A program made the position numbers and the translations under genes. The notes beneath the pieces are model-generated. The model saw only the letters and a program-made list of their open reading frames with translations. It searched no databases and was not told the DNA's origin. Positions 10,479-20,510 of a stretch of DNA of 32,017 bases are shown piece after piece. This DNA is from Ophiocordyceps camponoti-saundersi (nom. inval.) (Eukaryota > Ascomycota > Sordariomycetes > Hypocreales > Ophiocordycipitaceae), in the NCBI GenBank assembly GCA_003339415.1, contig PDHQ01000283.1, positions 11,918 through 43,934 of the forward strand, written 5' to 3'. How positions within the stretch are numbered: position 1 is the stretch's first letter; each line of letters starts with the position of its first letter.

Positions 10479-10907
10479 GATTCGAGGGAGTGATTGAGAC
10501 AGGAAGGAAAGGAGGTTGAGAGCTGGTGAGTGACGAAGACGAAGAAGGTTTCGATGTTCAAGGTCACGTGCAGACGGACACGTGCGGGTATGTATACACC
10601 TGCGTGGGTTTCCAAGACAAAAGAGTGTCTAGACGATCAAGACAAGAGCATAATAATAATAACGCCCACGTGCGTCGCGGCTCAAATCGTGCGCAGGTCG
10701 TTGCCTCCTATATGTCGGCTCTTCTAGTGTTGCTTTCGGTCATTCAGCGTGGTCACGATTCTTCCCCATCCGGCTGACCGAGAGGCCCGCTATTGGCCCG
10801 GGGAGGGGGGGGGGGGGGGGGGGGGGCTGCTGGGGATATACGTAGGGCGGGTCCCTCTTCGTCTCCTTCGCCCCAACCTCTCTTCTACTCTCCCGACAAC
10901 ATCCGCC
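10479..10907. promoter_or_regulatory. Divergent CYT2/BTN1 promoter with three CACGTG boxes
   Basis: The interval between two divergent start codons. CACGTG occurs at 10565-10570, 10579-10584 and 10667-10672; the first is preceded by T (TCACGTGC). A G22 homopolymer lies at 10805-10826, 82 bp before the BTN1 ATG, in the likely 5' UTR or core promoter. CACGTG is the core site for Cbf1-type bHLH factors. The small open frames here are not believable genes. Confidence 0.6.
10805..10826 (+). repeat. G22 homopolymer
   Basis: Uninterrupted run of 22 G just upstream of BTN1, preceded by GGGA. It is a potential G-quadruplex on the coding strand of BTN1; the exact length may vary between isolates or assemblies. 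Confidence 0.9.
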
Positions 10908-12303
10908 ATGGCCTCTTCCGGCCGCTTGCCCGCCTTCTCTCCTGCGCTTCTCGGGATTTCGCCCTCGTTCAGGGTCGGTCGTTTCGTCGGGTTGTTGCGG
11001 CAACCGGACGTGCGTGTCCTGATCGCCTTCTGGCTCCTGGGTGAAGCCACTCTTTAACTCTGCCCCTCTGCGGCGCTTGCTGATATTTGACTTCCTAGGC
11101 CTCATCAACAATGTGCTATACGTCATCGTCCTCTCCGCTGCTCAGGACCTCGTCGGTTCACTTCCCAAGGGCATCGTACTCCTCGCCGACGTGATGCCAT
11201 CCTTTTTCGTAAAGCTCGTCGGGCCGTACGTGATGCACGCGGTGCCCTATCGGGTCCGCATCCCCGTCTTCATCGCCTTGGCCTCAACGGGCATGCTTCT
11301 CGTCGCTCTGACGCCTCCTGAGCGCTCTGTCGCCGTGAAGATGGCCGGCGTCGTCCTCGCTAGCTTGAGCAGCGGCGGGGGCGAACTCAGCTTCCTCGCT
11401 CTCCTTCACTACTACGGTCAGAACGGTCTTGTCGGCTGGGGATCTGGAACCGGTGCTGCTGGTCTCGTTGGGGCTGGGCTGTACGAGCTCTTGACTGCTG
11501 GCTTGGGCTTTGGCGTCCGTCAGGCCTTGCTTCTGTCGGCCTTTTTGCCTGTCGTCATGTTCGCCAGCTTCTTCTTCATCTTGCCGCAGGAACCGCTGAA
11601 GGGCCCTCGCCACGATTACGAGGCCGTGCCGGTTCTGGATCCGGTGGATGGCGTCGTGACTGGAGCGCTACTGGCGCGGCCACCTTCTGAACTGGCCGTC
11701 GATGCCAGTGCTACGCCTAAGTCGCGTTCGCTCGGCGCGAACCTCAGACGCGCCAAGTCGCTCTTTGTGCCGTACATGATACCCTTGTTCACGGTCTACG
11801 TTGCCGAGTACACCATCAACCAGGGCGTTTCGCCGACTCTGCTGTTTCCGCCAGAGGAGTCGCCTTTCAGCCAGCTTCGCGGCTTCTACCCGTTTTACGG
11901 CTTTCTCTACCAGCTGGGCGTCTTCATTTCCCGCTCGTCGACCTCGCTCTTCCGAGTTCACAACCTCTACCTGCCGTCCTTTCTGCAGGTGGGGAACCTC
12001 GCTCTGCTGACGCTGCACTCGCTCTTTTACTTCCTGCCATCCGTCTACATAGTCTTCCTCATCATCTTCTGGGAAGGCCTTCTCGGCGGATGTGTCTACG
12101 TCAATTCCTTCGCCGAGATCTTGGAAAAGGTGCCGGTCGAAGATCGCGAGTTTAGTCTGGGTGCGACGGCGGTGAGCGACAGCGCTGGCATATCCGTTGC
12201 CGGCATCCTCAGCATCGCTGTGGAAACGAGGTTGTGCGAATACCAGGTTACCCACGGACGAAACTGGTGCCGGATGATTCAGACGCCTGACTCTCGGCGG
12301 TGA
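10908..12303 (+). CDS. BTN1: Battenin / CLN3 homologue, vacuolar membrane protein
   Basis: Multi-pass protein of the vacuole/lysosome membrane; the family (CLN3 in animals, Btn1 in yeasts) affects vacuolar pH, basic amino-acid handling and trafficking. Exons 10908-11040 and 11099-12303, joined across a 58-nt GTGAAG..CCTAG intron, encode 445 aa. The splice restores the family's [19 protein letters not shown] at the first membrane segment. Further signatures are [19 protein letters not shown], the loop [17 protein letters not shown] (~residues 133-150), [18 protein letters not shown] and the C-terminal [13 protein letters not shown]. About ten hydrophobic segments are visible, with a polar loop around residues 225-265. 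ATG 10908 is the only one before the first exon's conserved [11 protein letters not shown]. It is convergent with the zinc-cluster gene, whose stop lies 39 nt away. Confidence 0.95.
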
Positions 12304-12342
12304 CGTGAGTCTACCACTCCAATTTCACAACTATGGACCTAT

Positions 12343-13775
12343 CTACCGACACACAAGGATTCCGCCGGGAATCGAAGTGGTCATGTCGGACACGTCATGG
12401 TCTTCTCCTTCTTCCGCAGGCTTTGACCACTCGGCTGCCAAGTCGAGGTCCCGCATGAGCTTGCTCCAAGTGCTGTCCCTGCTACGCATCTCTCGTCGAT
12501 CCAACCAGATGCGAATGGCGTTCCACTCCCCGCGGACACGCTCCCTCAACCACCAAAGTTTGAAGCGATTCAACAGTCCCAGCCAGTAGCCAAAGAGCCA
12601 GACAGCCCGCTCGTCCTCGCACTCGAGCAAGTCACGAAAACGAAGCTCAGTGTCCATGACGGAGAAAAACTTGCAATAGAAGAAGAAGTTCTCACAGGTC
12701 GGCTCGACTTGGCTGAGGTGGAAGGCCATCCTAGCCGGGTCGTGAAGGACTCGACATTGGTGAGCGTCGGATCCGAACAACTGCTGCCAGTGCAGTGGAA
12801 GCACGGAATTTACTCGATTGAAGGGGTCTGTGTGAGGACAGACTTGGTGCAGGTGAATGACGTTGCCAATTGCGTTTTCATTCTGCAAGATGTTGATCGA
12901 CAGGACGAGCGGCTTGAAACCAAGCTGCAGCGACAACCAAGCAAGCCTGTCAGGCTGGCGGCTGAAGATCCAAGACTTGGCCGGGTCGTCGTCGTCGACG
13001 GCGGAGAAGGAGAGGACGTTAAGGAAAAGGGCGGTCAGGACAATGGCCTCTGCCCTGTTCGGGTCGTCCCGGGGTCCTTGAAGGGCGGCGCGGAAGCCGG
13101 GAATTGCCAGGGACTGCTGGTATTGCTCGGCCAGGCGGCTGGGCTGCTTTACAACGGAGTGGTGGCGTATGTGGGAAGCAGCGACGGCGAGCATGACGTC
13201 GAGAAGGAAGGGCTGCGACTTTGCCAGGTCTAGTAGCGAGCCGCCAGACGGTATCGTGGTGGCCTCGAGATTGTTGGGAAAGGGCCATTTGAAGCTGGTG
13301 AAGAAGTGATTGGAGAAGAAGTGATGAAGCAGAGCACATCGGGAGGTGCCGGGCGGCTGACGGGAAGAGGAGAGGAGAAGGGCGTCGACGGGGGACAAGG
13401 TGGGGGAGGGCCGGGAGACGGTGAGGGCGGCAGAGGCGGCACCGTCGTCAGCGTAGGCGCATCGGGAGGCGAGACGGAGGCATCTGTCGCAGCTGGGGCG
13501 GCGTTGATCGCACTAGGAAGGGTGGTGGTGGTCAATCAGCTGTGGGTGATGGCAAACATGTGTGTGTGTGTGTGTATGTGTAGGTATCATGGTGAATTTA
13601 CCTTGACGTGCCTCAGCTTGCAAGGCAGGCAGCCGAGACGAGATTTGGTGTGAGGCTTGCGCTTTTGATAGGGGCGGGAGGTGGGATAGGCGGGGGTGCC
13701 GTCTCGGTGGTGGAAGGTTAAGATACGGAAGTCTGGCTTGGGAATGGAGGAGGAGGAGGAGGATGAGGAGGCCAT
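12343..13775 (-). CDS. Zn2Cys6 transcription factor, UPC2/sterol-regulator-like
   Basis: Minus-strand exons 13775-13602 and 13512-12343 (89-nt GTAAAT..CCTAG intron) encode 447 aa. The intron sits inside the zinc cluster: exon 1 ends KSRLGCLPCKLRHVK and exon 2 begins CDQRRPSCDRCLRLASRC. Splicing restores six cysteines at 49, 52, 59, 66, 69 and 76 (C-x2-C-x6-C-x6-C-x2-C-x6-C). The RKPHTKSRLGCLPCK lead-in is typical of the UPC2/ECM22-like class. The C-terminal part has the matching regulatory-domain phrases (SLLDLAKSQPFLLDVMLAVAA, WIFSRQPDRLAWLSLQLG). Residues 1-30 are Ser-rich, and a low-complexity Pro/Ser linker follows the cluster. Role inferred: DNA-binding regulator. Sterol control is only suggested by family resemblance and by MVD 6 kb away. 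Confidence 0.88.
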
Positions 13776-15141
13776 GATAGGGAGAGGTTTGACGAGATTT
13801 GCTTAATGATGAGGAAAGGATAAGAAGAGAAGAGATGGGAAGAGAGGAGAGGAGAGGCGAGGCGAGGCGAGGCGGATATCAAGAGGGTATGCATAGGCTG
13901 ACGGGAACGAGTCTGTCAGCTTTACTTGCTTGGCGAGGTTGGACACGGACTGTGTATGGATGGGATGTGTATGGATGGGATGTACGGTAAGCGATGTTGG
14001 TGGAGGGTGATGGGCATGAACATGATACGTGGTGAGACGGAGCTGGATTGCCAGGCAGCTATGTGTGTGTGTGTGTGTGTATGTCTATCTTTGGATGTGA
14101 ACATCTACATGTCTCTAGGTAGGGAGATGTGCTGCTTGACTGCTTCTTTGGGGATTTTCATGGATGAGGGAGTTGTCTGTTGAGGCTTGTTGAGATGAGA
14201 GGAGTCTATGTAAGAGGGGAGGGAGCCGAGGTAGGTGTTTACAATGGTAACAAGCCTATCCGTAGATGTACCTAAGCAAGAATGACAAGCCACTCTAACG
14301 AAGAAGAACATCAACACTTCTTTCATCTATATACATAAGTGGGTTGCCTTCGGAGTGTTTTCTCATGGGTGGTGTGGAAGCCCCCCCGCTTGGAGACGAT
14401 GGCGCCCCGCGCGTTGTTGAAGCGTCTCTTTTTAGCTCTTCCCCTCCTCAGGGTTGGTGATTTTGGATGATGGATGAGGTATTTGGACGCTATTCACGAG
14501 ATGCTGCTGAGGGTTATGAGCGGAAAAGGGCCGACGAGAGAAGACTAGCTTCCTCTCTTCTCTGCAGTGATGAGGTTGGTGAAGAGGTAGGTTGATGGCG
14601 AGGAGGTGATGCAGCTGTAGCCAGTGCAGTAGATAACCTCGTGGCGCTGCCAGCCATCATTTACAGGCCCTCCCCGGTGCCCAGATAGCGGGCCGCAGGG
14701 CTCATCATCCACTGTATTGACGACCCACCTCCGCCCTCCACTTCCCCTCTCCACTCCACTTCCTCCACTTCCTCTTCCTCCACTCCTATCCTCTCCTCTC
14801 CCCACCCCGGTCTTGGCAGCTGAAGGCGCCCCTAATCACAAACCAACCACCATCTCTCTCACTCACTCTCTCACTCCCATCCATCCCTTTCCAATCCCTC
14901 CTCTTCTTTTTCTTCTCTTGTCTCCCCGTTGCCTTCGTTGGCCGCGTTTTTTCCCTTCCTTCTTTTCCACAGACGTTACGAAGACGCAGATTTTCCGACG
15001 CTCCCTTTTTTCGAACACGCAACGATACAGAGAGACGGAGATTTGAAAAGCAGTCGCTTTTTTTTTTGGCCCTTTCTTCACACCCCTCGACTCGCTTTGC
15101 GTAGGGGATACCCCCCTTTTTGTCTGTCGCATGCTGCCATC
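13776..15141. other. 1.37-kb divergent spacer (zinc-cluster gene / glycosyltransferase 1)
   Basis: Between two divergent starts. It contains GAGGCGAGGCGAG-type purine repeats near 13848-13872, a duplicated TGTGTATGGATGGGA unit near 13950-13982, a (TG)n run near 14061-14080, and a CT/CACT-rich leader at 14720-15120 with many pyrimidines, probably the glycosyltransferase promoter and 5' UTR. No supported gene. Confidence 0.6.
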
Positions 15142-16649
15142 ATGGTCTTCAGTCGCTCTGTGCGCTCTACTAGGATTCCTCTCTTGGTCGTAGGCGCTGT
15201 TGTCGCCTCGACGTTGCTGTTTTGTCTGTTTTTTCTCGATTCGCAGTCTTGGGTTGCTGGCAGGTTCGTCTCTCTTTTTCTATGCGTTTGAATCCGAGAT
15301 ATCTGCCGTTTGAGAAAGACGTGAGAAGGAAAAAAAAAAAAAACTGACGATACGAAATAGCAGGATCCATCTCGCTCACGCGTCTTCATCCTCATCTCCC
15401 TCCTCCTTCTCCTCCTCTGCCTCCTCAGCGCCGATCCACCCGTCTCGCCCCATCGTCTCCGACCCTGACCTGCGCAACCTCTTTCTCGAACAGCTTTGGC
15501 CTCCGTCCGTGGCGCCGACGTCTCAGCACTATCGCCCCTTTGGCGCATACAACTGGTCGCTTCCAAGTTCGCCCACATGGCACGAATCGCTGGGAGAGGA
15601 CCTCTGCATCATCGACCTCGATAATCGCCCTTTTGATCAGCCGGGACAGATCTTTGGGCCCGAGGTCATGACGTGGGAAGATGCTCTCGACATTCATGGT
15701 CTGTCGCTTGGTATTCTAAATCACTGGCTTTACGGTACGTGCTGTTCCCGATTCAACGGCTTGTGAGGTGATGGGCTGACGTTTTTTTTTCCCGCTTGAA
15801 GCCAAGATTCACGGCTACAAGTATTACTACGTCGCTGTCGAAGACCCCCCCGATCGCCGATCATCGTGGAAGAAGCCGTCGGTGCTGAGTCGCATCCTGA
15901 AAGAGCACGACGTCTGCGTCTACCTCGACTCGGACGCCATCTTCCCCCGCCTCGACCTACCCTTCGAGTGGCTTCTCAACTACTGGCAGCTGACGGCGGA
16001 GAACAGCTCTCTCGCGCTCGCCCTCGACCCGGACCTCGAAACCAACAAGGATCGGCTGGGAAACCTCTACCTCAACACGGGCTTCATCGTGGCGCAGAAC
16101 AACGAAAGGACGTACGAAATCCTCGACGCCTGGAACACGTGTCCGGACGAAGGGGGGCCCTACTACCCGGAATGCGCCCAGTTCCGGTACAACGAACCCG
16201 GCCGACCGACGGATCAGGCCGGTTTCCGCCTCCTCTCGTACAACTACACGGACGACATCGTCCAGCTGCCGTGCGTCGAGGCGAACGGCTTCCCCCAGAA
16301 CGACTGGGGCTGCAAGGGCCAGTTCCTCCGACACCTCTGGACCGGAAAGGAGGATCAGATCAAGGTGGACGTGGGAGAGCAGCTTCCGGGTCTCTACCTC
16401 CGTCTGTTTCACGAGCAGTATCTCGATGAGCTGCACTCCTTTTACATGGCCGAGGCTGACCTGATGGCGAGGGGCCCCAAGGCCGCCATCAAGATGAAGC
16501 AGGAAAAGAAGCATAAGCCGGCGGCCGCCACCAGCAGCCAGATGACGACGGTGTACGCCACCGTGACGGCGACCAGAGGCATCAGTGCGCCGACGCCACC
16601 AGCACCAGCGCCAGCGCCGGATCTGACGTGGCCCGTCACGGCGCCCTAA
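15142..16649 (+). CDS. Putative Golgi glycosyltransferase, GT34 (GMA12/MNN10)-like
   Basis: Three exons (15142-15263, 15361-15734, 15802-16649; introns of 97 and 67 nt) encode 447 aa. A signal anchor (residues ~12-32, IPLLVVGAVVASTLLFCLFFL) followed by a Ser-rich stem indicates a type II Golgi protein. The catalytic domain has HGYKYYYVAVEDPPDR, then a Trp-Lys-Lys-Pro (WKKPSVLSRIL), then VCVYLDSDAIF with the metal-binding DxD at Asp208-Asp210, and LNTGFIVAQNN, GRPTDQAGF and FLRHLWTGK. This order (W-K, DSDA, NTGF, DQ, HxW) fits GT-A enzymes of the GMA12/MNN10 type that transfer galactose or mannose from nucleotide sugars; the donor cannot be read from sequence. The last ~45 residues are Ala/Pro/Thr-rich. 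The first intron ends in a tandem acceptor TAGCAG, both choices staying in frame. It is convergent with a second glycosyltransferase-like gene. Confidence 0.75.
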
Positions 16650-17190
16650 CCGGTCTTTTGTCTTGTTGTCTTTCTTTTTCCTTGTTTTTTTCTTCTTTTC
16701 TTTTCTTCTCTTCTCTCTCCATCTAATTCACATACATCACCATCCTTGGCTGGTCCCATCCCACAGATGGAGGCCAAGCTTCTGTATCGAGCAGGGGGGG
16801 GAAAAGGGGCGAACAAAAAGTCATGCTTCACCTTTTTCACTTCTCCTCAATTTCCTTTTGGTCTTGTTTCCTTTTTTTTTTCTTCTTCTTCGAGATACCT
16901 GATCGGTTCCCCCCCCTTATTCTGAGGAACTGATCTACCCTGCCTACTAGATATAAATGATGCCCGCTTAATAGGTATACATAGGTGATCTCGTCAACGT
17001 CGAGAGTCGGGACGTTTTGACGAGGAAAGACGGCAACGAGAAATGCAGGGAAAAGGGATGCACGCTTCTATGGAGGCTGTATAACAAACATGAAGACACA
17101 GGTGAGAAGGGGAATGAAAGAAGAGAGATGGATGAAAAGCAGATGATTTCGCTACCGTGTGATGACCGACGAATGAAGTAGGAAAAGGGA
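16650..17190. other. 540-bp convergent 3' spacer
   Basis: Lies between the stops of the two glycosyltransferase genes. It is T-rich (poly-T/CTT) on the left half and purine-rich on the right half, as expected for the two 3' UTRs. No gene or RNA seen. Confidence 0.6.
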
Positions 17191-18987
17191 TTAAGCGGCC
17201 GACTTGGCAGGATCGGCGGGTGGTGCAGGTGGTGATGATGGAGGCGCTGGTGGCGACGGTGGCGGCGCAGGTGGTGATGGTGGCGCTGGAGGAGGCGGAG
17301 GCGGAGGAGGATCGTCGACGTCTCGGAACAGCTCCTTTTCCACGTCACGAGGACACAGCTCCTCCCAGGTCATGACCTTGTCCTTTTCCACCTGAAAGCT
17401 CATCTGGGCACCGTCTCTGCGTCTCCGATCGAGGAGGGCCCTCGACCTCAGATGCCACCAAGTCTGATCCCACGACCGTTCACGCCACGACTTATCGACG
17501 GAGTTGTGATGGATCATGACGGGGACGGCGCCGGTGCAGAGATCGGTGTAAAGCGGAAGCGTGTTCCAGCTCGGCGCCGGCTTGCTCTTGTCCGTCTCCT
17601 CCTCGGCCAGCAGGTGCAATATCGGCGACTCGGGCGGGAGGTCGTCTGGCGGCGGCGTGTGAGCCGGGCAGTCGAAGAGGCCTATCGGACCGGCTTGCGG
17701 GGCGAGAGGTTCGGCGTGCCGGAGGAAGCGGGTGTCGAACTCGGCGTTTGAGGTCTGGAAACCGAGCAGTGACCAGTAATCCAGGACGATGCCGAGTTCA
17801 GAGCCCTGGACGGTGCTGGGATCGAATCTTTGGTGGGGGAAGGGAGGTGAGAGTCGGTCGGTTATGGGCTCCGACATTATCTTTGTCGGAGGCGGTTTCG
17901 AGCCCGGTCTGTTGGGGATGAATGTGTCGAGGGTGTGATCCCATATCGAGCGAGACTTTCTCCTTTCCAACTCCCTCTTCGCCTCCTGCTCGCCAAACAT
18001 CTCGACGAAGATACTCTGGTCACTGCCCCTATAGCAGAAATCCGAATCCCCCGACCCGTTATCAAACTCGGCGCCGACGCGCGAGACACACTCGTCCAGC
18101 TTGGTCTTGGCCCTCTCCAACACCTTCCTCACGGCGCTTACGGTGCCGATCATGTAACCGGAGACGAGGAAGCGTTGACGGCCGTTGCTGAGGAAGTTTC
18201 TTCCGAGCATCGAGTCCGTGTTCGCGCCCCGGAGCGTTTCCGGGAGGGGTGACTCGGGCACGGCGTAGCAGGCTAGCGTGTGCAGCTCGTTCGGCCCGCA
18301 TCTCTTACCGGCGCCGAAGACGACGGCCGGGTTCACCTGCGAGTCCTCATAGGCTTTCTCCCCCATCCTCTGCCGCACGCGCTTCTTCTCATCTTGTAAG
18401 ACGGCGTGGTATCGGGCGACGAGGACCTGGGGCGGAAGCTGAAACCAGACGTCGTACCCGTCCACCATGAGGACCAACTCGTCCTCAAAACCAGGCCTCT
18501 TCCTCCTCGTCTCGTCGTTGACGAAGTCTAGGACGGAGGTGATTTTGGCATTGTGGGAACCGCCGCCTCGTAAAGCGGCGTCGTCGTCTTTGCCTCCCCA
18601 TGCTACGATCTCGGCGTCGTAGGAGAGGAGGGTTAGGGTTAGGAGCGTTTTGCAGAGGTTGACTTCTGAGTGGGTTACGGGCAGGAGGACGGTTAGTTTG
18701 TTGGGTGCGCTTGGGAGGTGGTGCTTTCCTGAGGGGGGGGGGGGGGGGGGGCGGGTTGGTGGTTTTAGGCTTAGGATTCGTCTGCTGACGTGGTTTGAGG
18801 GCTGGAGAGTGGATGTGTTAGATTTGTGAGCTTTTGAAACGGAGTTGATAGATGATGAAAGAATGAAGGGAGGAAAACGTACGGTTGAGAGGAGAAGTCG
18901 TAGAACGAGAAAGCTGAAGAGTAAGGAAACGGATAAGACGACGGGAAGTCTCCTCGGAGCAGCACATCGTATAAACGGTTTAAACAT
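17191..18987 (-). CDS. Putative type II glycosyltransferase (PLOD/COLGALT-like GT domain)
   Basis: Open for 1797 nt on the minus strand. I prefer a two-exon model, 18987-18883 and 18801-17191 (571 aa), because 18882-18802 has a perfect GTACGT donor, a CTAAC branch and a CCAG acceptor. The 81 nt are a multiple of three and contain no stop, so an unspliced 598-aa reading is also open. Residues ~13-34 are a signal anchor (RRLPVVLSVSLLFSFLVLRLLL). The catalytic part has LTVLLPVTHSE, KITSVLDFV, then ELVLMVDGYDVWFQLP (~141-156, the DxxD region), VVFGAGKRCGPNE, FLVSGYMIGTV and CYRGSDQSIFVEMFG. This order resembles the glycosyltransferase domain of lysyl hydroxylase/collagen galactosyltransferase proteins. 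Substrate unknown. A C19 homopolymer codes six prolines near residues 60-65, and the tail is almost only Pro, Ala and Ser. It could instead be a fungal-specific family. Confidence 0.7.
   Translation of the reverse strand: MFKPFIRCAAPRRLPVVLSVSLLFSFLVLRLLLSTVRFPPFILSSSINSVSKAHKSNTSTLQPSNHVSRRILSLKPPTRPPPPPPSGKHHLPSAPNKLTVLLPVTHSEVNLCKTLLTLTLLSYDAEIVAWGGKDDDAALRGGGSHNAKITSVLDFVNDETRRKRPGFEDELVLMVDGYDVWFQLPPQVLVARYHAVLQDEKKRVRQRMGEKAYEDSQVNPAVVFGAGKRCGPNELHTLACYAVPESPLPETLRGANTDSMLGRNFLSNGRQRFLVSGYMIGTVSAVRKVLERAKTKLDECVSRVGAEFDNGSGDSDFCYRGSDQSIFVEMFGEQEAKRELERRKSRSIWDHTLDTFIPNRPGSKPPPTKIMSEPITDRLSPPFPHQRFDPSTVQGSELGIVLDYWSLLGFQTSNAEFDTRFLRHAEPLAPQAGPIGLFDCPAHTPPPDDLPPESPILHLLAEEETDKSKPAPSWNTLPLYTDLCTGAVPVMIHHNSVDKSWRERSWDQTWWHLRSRALLDRRRRDGAQMSFQVEKDKVMTWEELCPRDVEKELFRDVDDPPPPPPPPAPPSPPAPPPSPPAPPSSPPAPPADPAKSAA
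18733..18751 (-). repeat. G19 (C19 on coding strand) homopolymer inside the second glycosyltransferase CDS
   Basis: Nineteen G on the plus strand encode a Pro6 run on the minus strand. The downstream frame is correct only if the count is 1 modulo 3, which it is here. A change of one base would truncate almost the whole enzyme. Confidence 0.9.
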
Positions 18988-19106
18988 GTCGAGTGAAGAG
19001 AAGAGCGTATAAAAGCTCTTTTACTTTTCCAATTAGATCATGGAAGAAGAAAGAAGGAAGAAAAGAAGAGGGGGGGGGGGGGAAGAGGGATACGGGTAGG
19101 TAGGTA

Positions 19107-19134
19107 TGAGTGAGTGAGTGAGTGAGTGAGTGAG
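19107..19134 (+). repeat. (TGAG)7 microsatellite
   Basis: Seven perfect TGAG units in the promoter-side spacer of the second glycosyltransferase gene. Confidence 0.9.
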
Positions 19135-19445
19135 AGAAAAAGGCCGTTGCTGATGCTACCATCAGCTCGGACATGCACAGCCTACTTGCTTCTTTGGCTG
19201 AAACGCCTTTCGATCTGATATTTGCTTCTTTTTTTCTATAATTGCTTTTTTCTTTCTTTCTTATTCTTCCCGTCTGAATTATCCCTTTTTTATCCATGTT
19301 TTTACCCCCCCTGTTTGTGCAGAGGCTGTATGTACATGTAAGGCGGGTGACGACGAGTGGGCGGCACACACATACTGGAAATATCGCCCCCTAAAAAAGC
19401 AAAGCAAGGCTTGAGAGAGAGAAATGCCGAAGTTCCGACTGGTGT

Positions 19446-19488
19446 GGATGGATGGATGGATGTGAGTGAAGTGAAGTGAAGTGAAGTG
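19446..19488 (+). repeat. (GGAT)n and (GTGAA)n microsatellites
   Basis: Four GGAT units followed by a short GTGA link and four to five GTGAA units, adjacent and in the same strand sense. Non-coding. Confidence 0.85.
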
Positions 19489-20510
19489 CAGCAGCTGGAT
19501 GGGGTTTTTTGATTCGTCTTCTTTTTATATGCGGTTACATGCTCTCGGATATACATATACTAGTAGTTGCTGTACGGATACCCTAACCCTAGCCTCTACC
19601 CGCTTCACGAGTAACCCCTATCTAATACAAGGCAAACAAGAGAAAGAATCATGATATTTCCTTCCCAACCAGTCGGAATCAACTTCCCAAAAAAAAACAA
19701 CCCATTCAACCATCCAAAGAGCAAACCCATCCCGCTTAATCCCCCCTTTTCCCGAGCGCCATGTCTACAAAACCATGTGTCCGTGTAACCCTACTGACCA
19801 GGCCAAAAAAAGCAAACCCATCAAACCCGAATCACACTCTCTCACCTAACCGATGCGTCTTTTTTTCTCGGAACTGATGTCTGAGTCTAACAGCAAATAA
19901 AAAAATAACCAATAGAAGACGAGTAAAAAGGTCATTATGTACGGATTATACGAAGCATAAACAAGTTTTTTAAAAATGGTCGTCAGCAGAAAATGCCTTG
20001 AAATCTGCACGAGATGATTCGGGTACGAAGGTATCATCTGCATTAGTTTACGCAAGATGAGGTCAGAAACCGAGAATGAGGTACAGACGGACGGGACGAA
20101 TACGATGCGCCGTTGAGGGGACGAGAGAAAAAAAAAATGATGGGTGAGATACGATCAGTTTGTGGGACCGTGGTTTGACTGTGTGAAAGGATTCAGGGCT
20201 GGCTGATAGAGGACGGTGATTGATTGTGAGATGGAGTATCGTCCTGTTCTACGGATGGTCTTGGGCACTTGTTGTATGTATGTATTCGTAGTAGAGAGGG
20301 GATTACAGACCTTGATTCTTTACATACATACATACATACGGCCATGCTCAACACCAAAAGTGCTCGCAATCCGTCAAGAGAAACAGATAAATACTTGACT
20401 CTATACCAGCTATTTATAAACAGCTCAACATCTAAAGCAATTACCATCTACAAAGTATGCTTAACAGATGTGCATACATGTTAATATACCTATCTATAGA
20501 CTATAGCGAA

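Noticed and set aside
12709..13233. 174-codon plus-strand frame opposite the zinc-cluster gene
   Set aside because: The opposite strand encodes a complete zinc cluster and regulatory domain; this frame has no motif.
18729..18882. Single 154-nt intron swallowing the C19 run of glycosyltransferase 2
   Set aside because: Joining ACC at 18883 to GAAAGC at 18728 shifts the frame and meets a stop within 12 codons.
19582..19603. Telomere-like CCCTAACCCTA
   Set aside because: Only about two units. A similar TTAGGGTTAGG at 18632-18646 is simply the codons for LTLTL in glycosyltransferase 2. Not a chromosome end.
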